Source: Typhlomys cinereus (Eukaryota > Chordata > Mammalia > Rodentia > Platacanthomyidae). Taken from it: a stretch of DNA of 64,000 nucleotides. The stretch's first letter is position 1. Every line of letters begins with the position of its first letter. This document shows positions 33,398 through 45,697 of the stretch, in pieces. Made by a program: the position numbers and the translations under genes. The stretch lies in contig JALPQD010000818.1 in assembly GCA_023101885.1 (NCBI GenBank), positions 454,001 through 518,000 on the forward strand, read 5' to 3'. The notes beneath the pieces are model-generated. The model saw only the letters and a program-made list of their open reading frames with translations, searched no databases and was not told the DNA's origin.

Positions 33398-34255
33398 TCC
33401 TGGCATCCGTTCTTTTAGATTTTGTCCACACTCTTGGTAAAGTAAATGAGAGAATTCCACAGGAAATAGAAATCAGAAGACATGCTAGGGCTGACAGCCC
33501 AGTGCACCTAAACGAGGCTCTCGAGTGAATGTTCTGGAACACAGTGAGTGAGCCTGAGCCAGACAAGACCATTGCAAGTTCTAGATAAATTATCTGTGGC
33601 CATCTGTGTCATCCTTAAAGCATACTGGAAAGGGTAGAGATGTCAATTCAGGGAATCAGAGCATCCACATGACCAAGAGCTTCCGGTGTCTTCTCATTTG
33701 CCAAGAGGGCCAAGCCCGGTGCAACAAGCACCTTGCTAGCTAAGGGTGGCTCCCAAAACAGTGGCTTTCAACTGCACCCAGATAAATGTGTCTGGCTGCC
33801 AGAGAGTTATATGTCCTGACAGGCACAGGGATCCTATCTGAGGAGGAAGAGAAGCTTCAAAGGAAAATAAGCAGAAGGTAGAGGGGTAAGCAGACATGGA
33901 GAGAACTGGAGAGAGGAAGGAGGCTGTGAGTGGAGAGGAACAAAATACAGAAGGCTAGGGGTGCAAAAGCTAAATTCGTGTTTGTCTTTTTACAGGAAGC
34001 AAAACAAAACCCTCCATCTCCCACTGGAAAGCTGTGTGGTCATTTTCTCAGGCTTTGGAGCATATTACCACAAACGGCAGTTTTCAGAAACTCTCCCTGT
34101 TACTTCAGAAGCCCAGGTGACTAGCAGCCGCTTAGTTCAAGCCTCACCAAGCAGAGTCAAGGTTCAGGCTGGACATCCGTGTACTCATCTGGAGCTGGGG
34201 GCCCATCTCAGCAGCATGTGTGGAATTCTGATTGTCATGCTTATACGATACACTT
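33391..34255. other. Unassigned stretch
   Basis: Includes an acceptor-like site near 33983-33999 (TTTGTCTTTTTACAG followed by GAAGCAAAAC) without a matching donor-bounded open exon that I can support. Confidence 0.25.
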
Positions 34256-34261
34256 TAAGAC

Positions 34262-34264
34262 GAG

Positions 34265-34304
<40 letters not shown>
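34262..34304. repeat. (GA)n microsatellite
   Basis: A 43-bp GA run, on the purine strand just before a CT-tailed SINE. Confidence 0.95.
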
Positions 34305-34307
<3 letters not shown>

Positions 34308-34317
34308 CTCTTACAGT

Positions 34318-34600
34318 TGAGGTACCAACGCAGAGTGCTTGCAGTGCAAACATGGGGACCTGAGTTCAAATACCCAGAACCCACATAAAAAGCTAAGAGT
34401 AGTCTTATAGTAAATGTATCACCCCACTACTGTGGGGAGGCAGAGACAGGAGCATCAATAAAGCACGAGCAGCTCTCTCTCTCTCTCTGTCTTGCTCTTT
34501 CTCTCTCTTTCTATATCTCTCCACTCTCTCTCTCTCTAGCATCTCCTCTCTCCCCTCTCTTCCCCCCTCTCTCTCAAATAAAGAAAATACTTTTTAAATT
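34318..34600 (+). mobile_element. CT-tailed B2-superfamily SINE
   Basis: Head remnant 'cagagtgcttgcagtgcaaa' followed by 'gggacctgagttcaaatacc', a B1-like middle 'ctactgtggggaggcagaga', then a long CT-rich tail ending CTCTCTCAAATAAAG. Confidence 0.6.
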
Positions 34601-34604
34601 CATG

Positions 34605-34812
34605 TGATGTCCTCAAACAACATACCCACTTACATATGATTTATGCTCAGTGGGCCACACATACCAAAAAGTTATGCAAGTGGGAGATTGGTAGAAAAGA
34701 AGAAGGTTTGTGGTGGGAAAGGGAGGGAGCATGGGACTGGGTGACAGGGGGTAAAATTTCACCATATTCATGAATGGAACTCTGAAAGAACAAAAATTAA
34801 TATTAAAAAATC
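34605..34812 (+). mobile_element. Rodent L1 3'-terminal fragment
   Basis: 'tgctcagtgggccacacata', a purine stretch with 'gggactgggtgacagggggt' and the end 'accatattcatgaatggaac' parallel the end of the L1 at 38780-39005 ('gggacttggtactaagggtt' and 'cactatattcatgcatgcaa'). Ends A-rich. Confidence 0.5.
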
Positions 34813-35685
34813 TAGATGGTGATTGGTTTTCTCTCATGAGCAACATGAGATATGGATTTTTCAGTTGAGTTGACAAAGTGGCTTCTTGTTTCACTATGTT
34901 AAAGTCAAAGATGGAAATAGAACTTCATGAAAAGGCATTTTTCTCTCCAATGAGATGCTAACAGAGCGCTATTAATATAGTAGAGTATACTAATCTATTT
35001 CTAAATATTGAGGTGCTCCTGCTTATACCCCTGGAATGAGCTACATGGAGTCACAAGGCATTACTCTGACGATACTTCCCCATCCCATCCCGTTACCTGA
35101 CATTTTGTTTAGGGTTTTCACATTCATATTCAAAAGTGTGATGGTTCATCTGTCATCTTCTTTTCTGCATCATTGCCTTTTGTGTGTTTTTTTATGCTGA
35201 AATTATACAAAATTAGGATCTCTTCCTCTCTACAAACAGTGGAAAAGTTTGAATCACACTACAATTAACAGTAATTTGATGGAATTTAATTATGAAGCTA
35301 CAGAAGCCTGGTGCTTTTCAGAATGTTGACAACTTTCAAAATGACTTCCAGGATAATTGGCTTATTCTGCATGCAGTGAAGAATTAACTCAGCAGGTCAA
35401 GGTTGTCCAAACTACTTGCACATTCAAAAGTCTTCAAGCCTAACCCTTTCCCAGCAACTCTAAGCCCCTGAGATACACAAGGTATATCTTGTGTACATAC
35501 CTGAGTCTTGGGTCATACTGGCACTGGCTTATGCTAGCACTGAAAGTATCTGGTTTTGTTTACCTGGAGCCCTGGCCAAGCTCTATCAGGTTTTCCTATG
35601 AAAATGCTAATAGTCACATGACTGTATTCCATATTCTATATTTACATGAGTGAGCTTCTGTAGAAGCCCTGGGCACTGGGCTCAG
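34813..35685. other. Unassigned stretch
   Basis: AT-rich. Nothing recognised. Confidence 0.3.
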
Positions 35686-35689
35686 GTGA

Positions 35690-35930
35690 GCTACACACTG
35701 TAACTTCACATGGAAAGAACCGACTTAAGAAAATCGACCTCTGACCTCCACCTCTACCTGTGTACCATGGTATTCGCTCTCTCTCCTCTCTCTCTCTCTC
35801 CTCTTTCCATTTTTTTCTCTCCTCCATCTTCTCTTCTCTCCTTTCTCTCTCTCTTTCATCTGTTCTTCTCACTGCCTTTCCCCCTCTGTCTCCCTCAGAT
35901 AAATAAATGAGATGTTTTTAATTCCAATGA
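35690..35930 (+). mobile_element. CT-tailed B2-superfamily SINE
   Basis: 'gacctctgacctccacctct' followed by 'acctgtgtaccatggtattc' body text, a CT-rich tail (35776-35890) and 'cagataaataaatgag'. The head is missing. Confidence 0.6.
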
Positions 35931-37071
35931 TGTCCTCCAGTGCTATACTCACTGATGATGTTTTGTGCTCAGGCAAGTGCTCAGACACACGCCATCGGGG
36001 AGAACACAGGGCTGGCAGTGGGTCTCCTGGTCTCGGCCCTCTGTGCCCTTGTTCCTCCCTGAGACTGTATCTTTCCACTCTGAGTAACAGTTTTCTAAGT
36101 TTCTGTGAATTCTCCCCCATGGATCCTCTACATGAGGGTGGTCTTAGTCTCCTGATAAAATTCATGGGGCTTTGAATTTCTTCTTAAGTCAGTTTTGTTT
36201 TTTTCTAGAGCTTCAGAAGTCATTCTCACTGGGTAATAAACTTAGGAACAGAATGTTTCTTGTAACTATTTTAATTCTCCTATTTCTATTTTTGCATATT
36301 TTTTTTTTCTCTCTCTCTTTCATTGAACTAATAAGTGTTTTTACTGACTTTCATGTTGAGACAGTTATGAACCACTTGTGGCAGGAATTAGAAATGATGA
36401 AATACTAGAAAGGGCCCACGAGCATGATGCCTGTTTCCCACCTGCATTTGAGGTTCCTGGGTTCACAGACAGCCCTAGGCCTGAACCAGAACAGCGGCAT
36501 GCACATCTGCTCACAGGCCAAGGCCGGCCTCACCTTGACCACCAAAGCTGACCAGGGAGCTACTCACAACGCAGCTCACACACTGATCTGCCAGAACGGG
36601 GCACACCCTTACTTCCCTGAGATGTTGTCCTGGATGGCACTTTGGGGTGGGGGAGACTCCTACATATGCTGCTGGTCTGTGTTTGGTGCCACTGACTGAA
36701 AAGCCCTTGGTCACGGTGAGGTTTCCTATAAGCAGGTGTCCCTGTGTTTCTCCAGGTTCCAATTCCTTTCTGCTGTTTTCTGAACCCATGGGTCTGAATC
36801 CAGCATTGATACCTGTCTGATTCTGGTCTTAGATTTTTCTTGGTTATTTATTTACAATTCATTAATGAATAAAAAATTTAATTTATCTATAGACTGTAAC
36901 TATCAGAATATGTTTATTAACTTCCTTCTACTTAAACATATTTCCCCTAAATTTGTGAAATAAGTACTTACTTAACTGACTTCTACTCTTTCTTTCTTTT
37001 TTTTTTTTTAGGCTGTTTGATCATGAATTTATTGGCAACATGCAGAATAACTGGGACATAGAGTATCCTCC
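35931..37071. other. Unassigned stretch; exon-like run at its end
   Basis: No repeat recognised. 36990-37011 is a strong pyrimidine tract ending in AG, followed by an open run up to the L1 insertion; see findings. The open frames around 36424-36789 have no support. Confidence 0.25.
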
Positions 37072-37735
37072 GTTTTTTTAATACATTTTTTATTATTTCA
37101 GCTCATACAAACTTAATAGGTAGACTAGTTCCCTCCCTCCCTCCTCCTCCCCCCAACCCCCTATTTCCCCTCCCTCCCTCCTCATCCCCCAGTGCCTCCC
37201 ACCCCAATTCCCAGAGAGTCCTTTATTGTCCATGCCTGACTCTCCTCTTGGTCCTCCTCTCCGATGACTTACAAGGACCCAGTAGCCTTTCCCTGAACCC
37301 TTTCCCGTGTTCCCCTTAAGCATAGGAACACTGCTGTGGCTGTCAATCCCTTGCCTCCAAGGATCTTGGTGCCTTTAGCTGATGCTAGACTTTGTGAGGT
37401 CAATAGTGTGTTGGATGCGCAGGGCATGCAAAGTCCTATTATGATTGCTTTGGCCCTAACTAGTGTAGAGAATCTTGCAAATCATTGCTCCTCCCATCCT
37501 TTTGCTCTTACAATCTTACCCCCCCTCTTCCGCAAATGTCCCTGAGCTTCAGGATGGGGGGAGATTAGGCTGGCCTACTTCCAGGTGGTTGATATAGAGT
37601 CTCTGAAGTTCTGAATTGTGGTTTGTTGATTTTCTTTTGCAGTTTTTCTGCTCCTGCAATGCCCTTCACTCCATCCTGCTGGGCACTGTATGTCACCCCC
37701 TGGTCAGAGACAAAAAGCTGTTAAACTGGATAAAA
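37072..37735 (-). mobile_element. 5'-truncated L1 3' UTR, antisense
   Basis: Mirror image of the L1 at 16828-17670: poly-T, then 'tcatacaaacttaataggta', a C-rich polypyrimidine tract (37126-37200), and 'tgagcttcaggatgggggga' at 37545. Similarity to the other copy is high throughout. The right limit is set where similarity fades (GTTAAACTGG). No target-site duplication was found. Confidence 0.85.
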
Positions 37736-39005
37736 ACCACAGAGAAACACAGAGAAAGGACAATAGGGCAAAAATAACGCTCTGTGCTGTCCACCTAGAA
37801 CCCAAAAGCAATTAAACAACGATAGAAGTAACCAGTATGTGATCTTTCTTGATAAGCTGTTGGCCAGAAAGGTCTCAAGAGCCTACAAACAATATAAACT
37901 TTTGCCATTGCTCTTGGTTGCCCTCCAGAAACTGACAGTCAGATCCTATTATTGATGGATCACAGGACATGAATCAAAAACATTAACTGGAAGTGGTCAG
38001 AAAGTGTCTTTCTTGCTGGATAGCTTGCATAGTACTGGAGAGTATGGAAGCTACCAGGGGAGCAAAACAATCAAAGGTCCCATCAATCTGTGAAATCTAC
38101 AAGTTGTAATAACAATCACTATGGTAACAGGTGACCATCAGCATAACAGTGGCATAAATATCTAGGAGGCAACCAACAACTTTCTGATCAGATTTAAGGG
38201 CTGCTTGTCAGAAGGGAACACATTGCTGTTACTGTAAACTAGAACAAGAACCTATGAAAGGTAAAGAGTAGTTTCCAGGGCAAGAGTAGACTATGATTCT
38301 TTAGCTAAGAAGACAGTACATTAACTGCTTTATAAATACCTGTCATTAACCCATAGATTAAAAAAACACTCAGCACTCAACCCAAAAGCCTCCTTCTACA
38401 GTAGAAGGAATTTATTGCTGAAAAGCAAAACTTGCCAAAATGCAGAAAATAAATGACAGTGGACTGCTTATCCTTAAACAGGACATATACCTCACTCATT
38501 CTCACTCTAAGAATCCGAGAGCCAGAAGAGGGAGCAGTAAGATTGTAAGAGGCTGAAGTGAGACAGTGGGCAGTCAGACGTTATCTCCTGGACATGAGAG
38601 AGTTGTGATATACAAGATTTCATGGTAGATATGTGTACTTAACACAAGAATTGCATGGGATCTGCTCAACATCTGACCATGAAAGCAGAAAGACCTCAAG
38701 AAGATCCACACTTCTCTGAGAGACAGTTGAGGATTAATGCTTTCCTCAGTGGTATTACCCACTGATCTATGACACTTGTTGGAGCACGAATCATGTCAGG
38801 CCTATGTCATCAAAGACAAACTAGATGAAACACAGTGGACCACACAAGAGAAGAGATCTGAAGATGGAAGGAAATCTGGCAGAGGAAATGAAGGGAAAAA
38901 GGAGAGGGGATGGGACTTGGTACTAAGGGTTAAAATTGAAAATATGAATTCACTATATTCATGCATGCAACATCATAAAAATAAAGTGCTACTTTTAATA
39001 GACCA
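37736..39005 (+). mobile_element. Rodent L1 3' UTR (older, Lx-like)
   Basis: Follows the remembered Lx-type 3' UTR in order: 'actatggtaacaggtgacca' (38118), 'actttctgatcagatttaag' (38180), 'aatgcagaaaataaatgaca' (38439), 'gagggagcagtaagattgta' (38527), then a purine-rich end and 'cactatattcatgcatgcaa' before poly-A-like sequence. Non-coding. It abuts the antisense L1, giving a tail-to-head arrangement of two L1 ages. Confidence 0.6.
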
Positions 39006-39535
39006 GTTAGGGAGAGAAAAACTATAAAATTTCAAGGCTGTGGATTTTCTTCTGTTTATACCTTTGGTCATGGTTGTCAATTTTGATATTACTCTCATTA
39101 TTTTCTAGTTCTTTGAAAAAGGAAACTTTATTTCAGGAGTGTTTAAATTTGTGATTGAAGTGGAACTTCTACTTTCACTGTTTAATTTTGATTTCAACTC
39201 ATTAATGTCAGATTGCATAGTCTGTACTATTTTTACTTTGAGGAACTGAACTGGTTTCATTTAATGTATGACTAGTTTTTATTTCAAAATAAAATGAGTA
39301 ATAGAAAAGAGTATGTGTTTTGTGTTTGCAAAATTCAAAATTTGGTATTTATCTTTTAAAATCAGTACCTATGCATGTAGCGCCTGTATCCCAGCTTTTC
39401 TTACCTCCAAAATCCTGTCAAAGACTAGGAAGTAGGTACATTAACATCAATCACAAATATTATGCTAATTTCAGTTTTGCTTATATTAATATTTTCAAAG
39501 GTATTTGCTTTATGTACTTCAAAACTTTGTTATTT
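39006..39535. other. Unassigned stretch
   Basis: AT-rich, nothing recognised. Confidence 0.3.
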
Positions 39536-39538
39536 GGG

Positions 39539-39735
39539 GGTCAGTGAAGTGGCTCAGCAAGTAGAGGCACCTATGCACATATTTGTCAACCTGAGTTTGA
39601 TTCCCAGTGCCCACATGGCAAAAGAAGACAGCTACTTTCAAAAGTTTCCCTGTGACCTACACATAATGCCATGGCATACACACACATGCCCACGGTCTCT
39701 TTCCCCCTCTCTCTCCCTCAAATAAATTTTAAACC
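39539..39735 (+). mobile_element. CT-tailed B2-superfamily SINE, complete
   Basis: Most complete copy of this family: head GGGTCAGTGAAGTGGCTCAG, box-B-like CCTGAGTTTGATTCCCAGTG, body 'cacataatgccatggcatac', short CT tail and CAAATAAATTTTAAA with an AATAAA signal. Confidence 0.7.
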
Positions 39736-39911
39736 ATGCAATGGTCTTGCTTGCTTTCTTTTTCTCTCTCACAAATAAATTAATAACTAAATAATTTTTT
39801 TAAACTTGGTTAGTTTAAAACTAGTTTTGTAGAACCACATTTTAACAGCATCAAAGACTAAACTCATATATCTAACAGACCACTTAACTATTTAATATTT
39901 ATATTATAGTA

Positions 39912-40160
39912 GTAAAGGGGACTCGAGAAATTGCTTAGTGGTTAAAACACTTGCCATGCAAGCAAAGGGACCAGAGTTCAGATTCCCATGTAAAATGAGT
40001 ATGATGTTCATCTGTCTCAGAAGGCAGAGTCCAGTTACCCCAGAGCAAGCTGGCTAGGCAGACCAGCCTATTGGAAAGTTCTAGATTTGAGTAGAGATCA
40101 TGGATCAAAAGAATAAGATAATAGAGAGATAGAGAACACACATACAAAAATATGCACATA
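39912..40160 (+). mobile_element. B4-like SINE
   Basis: Head GGGGACTCGAGAAATTGCTT followed by 'tggttaaaacacttgccatg', 'aagggaccagagttcagatt', B1-like 'ctcagaaggcagagtccagt', then an A/C-rich tail. Confidence 0.6.
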
Positions 40161-40164
40161 AAGT

Positions 40165-41435
40165 GGAAAAGGAAAAAACAAAAGAATCAACACACACAGC
40201 AGTTCAGCCTCCTCACATACGCAGCGAGGAAAGCTTTGTGCATGCCATGCCCTGGGTTATACTCACAAGTGATTTAAATTTTAAATTGGATGGATGAACC
40301 AGAACAGATTGAGGAGGCCTACAACTGTTGGCAAATTTGTTCCTAAAAAAAAGTCATTTGATGCTAATTAGCTATTTAAACATGTGAAGTTAAGTGACAT
40401 GAGAGAGAAAAGAAAGTCAGACCTGTCTAAATAGCACCAGCACATAGGAACACAGAATAATTCCAGAGCTGAGAAATTAAAATAGCCATCTCTTCCCAGA
40501 ACCAAAGGGAGAAAGTACTCTAAAGTCTTGGTGCCAACCGTGTACAAGCCCATATGTGAAAGCACTTATCTACCAGAAGAAATTACATTTTTAATGACTT
40601 CATGTTTTACCAGTCAACTTCACATTAGCGTAACAATGTTCCTCCATGGATAGAATTTAATTCCAGGTGAAATTACAAGTAAAAATGCCTGACATTTTCA
40701 TTAGTCTGAGAACCCTATCATGGGTATGTGTGTACCTCCAGGGTTTTTTTTTAAACAGTCCTAGATACCACCCCCACCCCAAGTCTAAGTCTGAAGCACA
40801 GTCAAAGGCAGGCTTTGCAAATGTTACCCAGAACTTGAGCCCACTGGAAGAGTTGAGTGCAAAGGGCTGACATTATTTTTATCTGAACTCTCTCTCCAAA
40901 TGCCACTGGCTCCTTGGGATTGCCAAAAGAAGTTAAATGCTCTTTATAGAAAAAGCTAAGGTCAGTCTTTTTGTCAATGTAAAACTACTATCCTGCTAGG
41001 TGGGCACCTTCACCCTCCTTGAGACTCAGGGTCACATTCTTCGTCTTCCCAGAATATCTGTTCCGGAAGCCACAACCGAGAACACCAGGATCTCACTTCG
41101 TGTCTCGCATCTCTCTCTCCTGGGGATGGGAGGGCATCCCTGTCCTCATGTCTCTGATGTAATCTCTCGCTGGGATTTGTAGTGCAAATGCTGCTGCAGT
41201 GTTGACATCTCTCACATCTCCATGAGCTCCCCGACTCTCTGCTCTCTGTAAGTTCCAACCAAGGGTTCCTCTCAGTGCACCCCACAGATATTAGTATTAG
41301 GCATGTCGCAAGTCACTCAACAGTGAGTTGTTGAGCACCTGCCTGTCATCAGATCAAAAACTCTTGCTCTGGGGATAACAGGACTCCGTCTAAGTCTGGT
41401 ACCAGTAAGCATCATACCATTTGATGTGGGAACCT
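40165..41435. other. Unassigned stretch
   Basis: No named repeat or gene. Open frames at 41000-41285 are short and overlap on both strands. Confidence 0.3.
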
Positions 41436-41439
41436 GAAC

Positions 41440-41487
41440 TCTGGTCTCTTTGCTTCCATGGCAAGTGCTTTAGCCTCTGGGAAATCT
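41440..41487 (-). mobile_element. SINE head fragment, antisense
   Basis: 'ctctttgcttccatggcaag' followed by 'tgctttagcctctgggaaat' is the reverse complement of a tRNA-type SINE head. The body to its left is too decayed to place. Confidence 0.4.
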
Positions 41488-41771
41488 TTTATTATTGTAA
41501 TATAAATATTTGTCAAATATATGGAGTTTAGTCTTTAAGAGTACAAAACATAAATCATCTCAGCTTAAAATAGGTAAGGAAGAGGGGATTGCGGAAAGTT
41601 CTTTGGGCACGTGAAGAAGGCGTCATCCCCTCATGCGAAAGCTCAAGGTCCAGGTAGGAGGCTACATTTCAGAATGGACAAGATTCAGATAAAAACAGCG
41701 TTATCAGATGTTTTCCAAGAAGAGGCCATCACATGCATTTAAAAACATAAAAATGGGGTAGGGTGTGATTT
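41488..41771. other. Unassigned stretch
   Basis: Nothing recognised. Confidence 0.3.
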
Positions 41772-41776
41772 CACAT

Positions 41777-42147
41777 TGCAGCACTTTTCCTAGCATACAA
41801 GAGGTTTTATTTCAGCTCATAATTCCAGTCGCAGTACATTATGGCAGGAGAGTCACGGTGTCAGGAGCCAAGGAAACTGGCCATGTCACATCCACAGCAC
41901 GAACAGAGGGCAAGGACCGGTGCTGCAGAAGTGCTAGTTTGCCAGCTAATTGGCCAGTTTGCCAGCTTGCCAATGCTCCGCTAGACCTTTGCGTCTTAAT
42001 CTCTCTGCCCTGTAGGTCTTCAGCATTAATTATGCAAACAAGACACTCTCCTACAGGCTTGCCCAGAGGCCTGCCTTAACTAGATAATTCCTCATAGGTG
42101 TGCCCAGGGCCCACTTCTCAAGTTCAGGTTGACAGCTGAGACCATCA
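41777..42147 (-). mobile_element. Solo LTR, antisense, with 5-bp duplication
   Basis: A 371-bp element with TG...CA ends (TGCAGCACTT to GAGACCATCA) and CACAT at 41772-41776 and 42148-42152. Internal text 'gttttatttcagctcataat' and 'aactggccatgtcacatcca' matches the other copies of this LTR family. No internal viral sequence. Confidence 0.7.
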
Positions 42148-42152
42148 CACAT

Positions 42153-43164
42153 CCATAGCACTACAGTCAAAAATTAATTTATTGGTTGAAATGAGTTTTA
42201 TTGGGAAAGAACGAGTGGCCTAAGATAACTAAAATGTAAGGAGCTGAATGGTAGAGCTGAGAAAGGCATAGCATAGACTCTGTAAAGGTATATGTTTTAT
42301 TCATCTTTCATGAAAAACATTTAATAACTGATCCCAAAGAAATTCAAAACTACTTTTTCCTTCTTCCAGACAATACATCTTTTCTACGGTAAAATTTTGT
42401 TTCTCATCTCTACAAAAGATCCCTATGGGCATGACTGGTCACTTTATAGAGATGCTGCAGAGCTATCTCTCCATGGACTTGGCATAATTTGATTCAGCAA
42501 ACTTTACTGGTAATTTTCCAACTGTGATAGATAACACGGATCCCTTTCTAGGAAGCAGTGCAGTGTGTAGGACTACACCCCAGAATGATTATATTACTGA
42601 CCATCACAGTAACCAACACCAAAAGATGACCAGGTAATAAGGATGAAATGATGTGAGTAGTCTGCAACAGCACTCAGCAAGCCCTGGAATAAAATGCTAT
42701 CTAATGTGAGAGCAAACGACATGCTGGGAAAGTACTGGTCTCATAACAACAGCGAAATGTCCTTCAATAAAAGGAAAATAACTGCTGCTTTGGGCTGTAC
42801 TTGGTCGCTGGGGCTGAGAGGAAGATGTGTAAATGGAAAGCAGTAAAATCAGCAGTTTGGAAAATAGTAGAATGGTTTCAAACAGGATATGTGAATGGGC
42901 CACAAATCTACAAGCATCTAATTGACTAAGCAAAAAGTTTGGTTTGTGGTAACCATCCTACAAAAATAGAGAAAAGGAATTTTTCCATAATGAATGTTAG
43001 ATCCTATTAATATTATCTCTTTTGCTTAAAAATATTACAGAAGCTAATCATTTTCTGTATGTTCATCTACTCAATATTTATGAAAGACTAATGAAAGTGT
43101 GATTTTTTTACTTTCTCTAAAGAAAGATAAAGAGGAAATTTTTATTATAGGATGATGATGACTG
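42153..43164. other. Unassigned stretch
   Basis: About 1 kb of AT-rich sequence, nothing recognised. Confidence 0.3.
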
Positions 43165-43320
43165 ATCCATTACTTATTCCATTGAGATTTATTGAGCCTA
43201 CATTCTTCTAGACATTAAAAACATAAAGCCAAAAGATGGTTTGTCCCTGTTGTATCCTGGGAACAGTTACATAAACAAAAGAGCATGTGATAGAAAGTGT
43301 CCAGCACTAAGAATACATTA
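43165..43320. mobile_element. Probable ancient MIR/L2-like fragment
   Basis: 'tccattgagatttattgagc' followed by 'ctacattcttctagacatta' resembles the common 'tttattgagcacctactatg' mammalian-wide repeat. Weak. Confidence 0.3.
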
Positions 43321-43400
43321 GAAAATACAAAAAACTAAGGTAGAGAGAAAATGGCGTGAAACTTCCAAATAAGTGGTCAGGAGAATTTATCTGTGTAGGG

Positions 43401-43532
43401 CTGGTGAAATAACTCTGTGGGGAAGGTAATTACTTATAAACGTGGAGACCTCAATTTGATCACTACAAGTCCCTATAGGGGAAAAAAAGTTGTCTACTGA
43501 CCTTCACCCATATGCTGTGGCATACATATGTG

Positions 43533-43627
<95 letters not shown>

Positions 43628-43640
43628 ATGGTTACAGAAG
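43401..43640 (+). mobile_element. CT-tailed B2-superfamily SINE
   Basis: Head GGGCTGGTGAAATAACTCTG, 'acgtggagacctcaatttga' near 43440, body 'gctgtggcatacatatgtgc', and a CT tail of almost 90 bp (43538-43626). Confidence 0.65.
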
Positions 43641-44015
43641 ATGTCCACAACATTTGTGAAGAACCTGGGTAAGGATAGAGCCAGATCTGGGAGGTGGGAC
43701 TTCTTGTTTAAGGGCTTCTAGGTCATTCCAGGAAGGCCAGGAAGAATCCATGGACATTGTACTCATTGCTCCAGACAAATGATGGGATGGGAAGGATATA
43801 CAGAGAAGGCCGAATGCTTGTGGACATACCACAATAGAAAAAAAATACTGAAATCCCAATCCAGGATGGGGAGCAAAGTCAGCTAGAAGTCAGAGAAATG
43901 AGAAGAGGTAAATCTAGAGTATTCTGGGATGGATGTGAATGCAGAGTAGAGGGTTATGGCAATTAGTAGAATGAAATGAAAGCAGTGTCTAGGGATAATA
44001 CAGCTGAAGGCTAAA
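43641..44015. other. Unassigned stretch
   Basis: Purine-rich in parts. Possibly further upstream L1 sequence but not recognisable. Confidence 0.25.
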
Positions 44016-44093
44016 GGTTAAAGTGCAAAGGTTAAAGTAGGAGAAAGGTCTCAAGTCAATAACCTAACTCCACACCTTAAAGAACTAAAAAAG

Positions 44094-44257
44094 AAGCTCC
44101 CTGATTTGCCTCATCTGTCTGCAGGCAAAGTCTGAGTTCTGTCCCCGGAGTCCACATGGTAGAAGGAAGAACGCACTCTGGACACTGTGTTCTTACCTCC
44201 ACTCTCTCTCACTCTTCACTTTCCCTCTCTCTCTCACACAAATAAATTTTCAAGCAA
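44094..44257 (+). mobile_element. CT-tailed SINE inserted in L1 ORF2
   Basis: 'cagttctgtccccggagtcc'-like promoter remnant (44135-44155), 'ggtagaaggaagaacgcact' body, CT-rich tail and CACAAATAAATTTT. Near-duplicated flanks AACTAAAAAAG (44083-44093) and AACTGAAAAAG (44258-44268) fix its ends. Confidence 0.7.
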
Positions 44258-44431
44258 AACTGAAAAAGGTAAATCAAACTTCACCTAAAGGGTGAATAGC
44301 ATAAGAAAAATAAAATAAAAATAGAAAAGCAATAGAGAAAAAAATGTTTCTTTAAAAAGATTAAAATAATTGTCAGGTCTTTGATTAAATTAACTGATGA
44401 AAAAATCTTCCAGGATAGTAGAAACAGTGAA

Positions 44432-44505
44432 AGTGAGATCTGACAATGCCCAGCACCTTGGGTTCTATTCCCAGAGCTACCAACAACAACAACAAACCCT
44501 CAGGA
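44432..44505 (+). mobile_element. ID-like fragment inserted in L1
   Basis: 'agcaccttgggttctattcc' followed by CAGAGCTACC and (AAC)n is the second half of an ID-type element with its A-rich tail. Confidence 0.45.
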
Positions 44506-45389
44506 TCACTAAAATCAGAAATAGAAGCCCAATGTTACTGCCAACCTTGCAGAAATAAAAAGGGTCATAAGAGCATTACTGTCCACCAACAAAGTAAGTA
44601 ACCTAGATAACAGGCATACATTCTTCGAAGTACATGGTCTACCAAAACTGAATAATGTAGAAATTTTTTTAGAAAGCAGATCTATAACTAGCGAAGAGAT
44701 CAAGACCAAAAGCAAAGCTTCCCAAGAGAGAAAAGCTCTGAATCAGATGACTTCACATATTTGAAGAATTAAAATCGATATTCTCAAAAATTTTCCAAAG
44801 GGGGGAAAAATGAGAAAAGTAGAGTCAGTTACTCAGAAATTCTGAGACCAGCACTATCCTGATACCAAAGCCAGAGAAAGATGCCACAAGGAATGAAAAT
44901 GACAGATCAATATCCCCAATAAATATCCACAGAAACGCCTCACAAAACTCAAGTAGAGTTCAGAAGCCACCTGGTGAAAGCATTGTGCTCCATGATCAAA
45001 TGCAGTTATAGCTGAAGAGCAATCTGTGAAATGTAACAAATCTAAAAAGGCAGAAAAGCACATCAGCATCTTGGTGCATAAAAAAACATTTGAAAAAAAG
45101 CAGTGCTCCATTCGAGATAAAAAGTAGAAATCAATGGGCTGAACTTTTTAGAATTTTTTAAAGACTTTAAGCAGAACCTTGTAATTTGTGTAAATGACAA
45201 GTGTAAAATCCCACCATAAAATGCTTAAGAATATGAAATGTTTCAAATAAAATCAAGAAATGCAGCATGATAAGAAAGTATAAATCATTCAGTAAACTAT
45301 TAACAGAAGGAAAATTCCCCAACACAAAATATTGTGTTGGACTCAATGCTAAGAATTTGAAATATCCATTAAGCCCAGGAAAGGCCAAG

Positions 45390-45697
45390 ACCAGCAAGAT
45401 AGCTCAGCGTGCCAAAGAGCTTATGTGCAAATCTGGACACCCGAGTTTGATAACTGGGGCCCATATGATGGAAGGAAAGAACCAATTCCCAAAAGTTACC
45501 TCTGACCTCTACCCTCTGCATGTATGCTATGGAGTGCGCATGCCTGAATCACTTTCTCTCTTCTCTCTTTCTCCTCTTTCTCTCTTGTTCTTGTTCTTGC
45601 TCTCTCGCGCGCGCTCTCTCTCTCTCCCTCCCTTTCTTCATTTCCTTCCACTCTTCCACCTTCTTTCTCTCAAATAAATTAAATACTGTAAAAAGAT
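45390..45697 (+). mobile_element. CT-tailed SINE inserted in L1 ORF2, with target-site duplication
   Basis: Head CCAGCAAGATAGCTCAGCGT, 'ggacacccgagtttgataac', body 'gtatgctatggagtgcgcat', CT-rich tail and TCAAATAAATTAAA. CAGGAAAGGCCAAG at 45376-45389 pairs with CAGGAAAGACCAAG at 45698-45711 (one mismatch). Confidence 0.85.

Noticed and set aside
36424..36699. 91-codon open frame starting MMPVSHLHLRF
   Set aside because: No recognised family, no intron boundaries, and the other strand is open as well.
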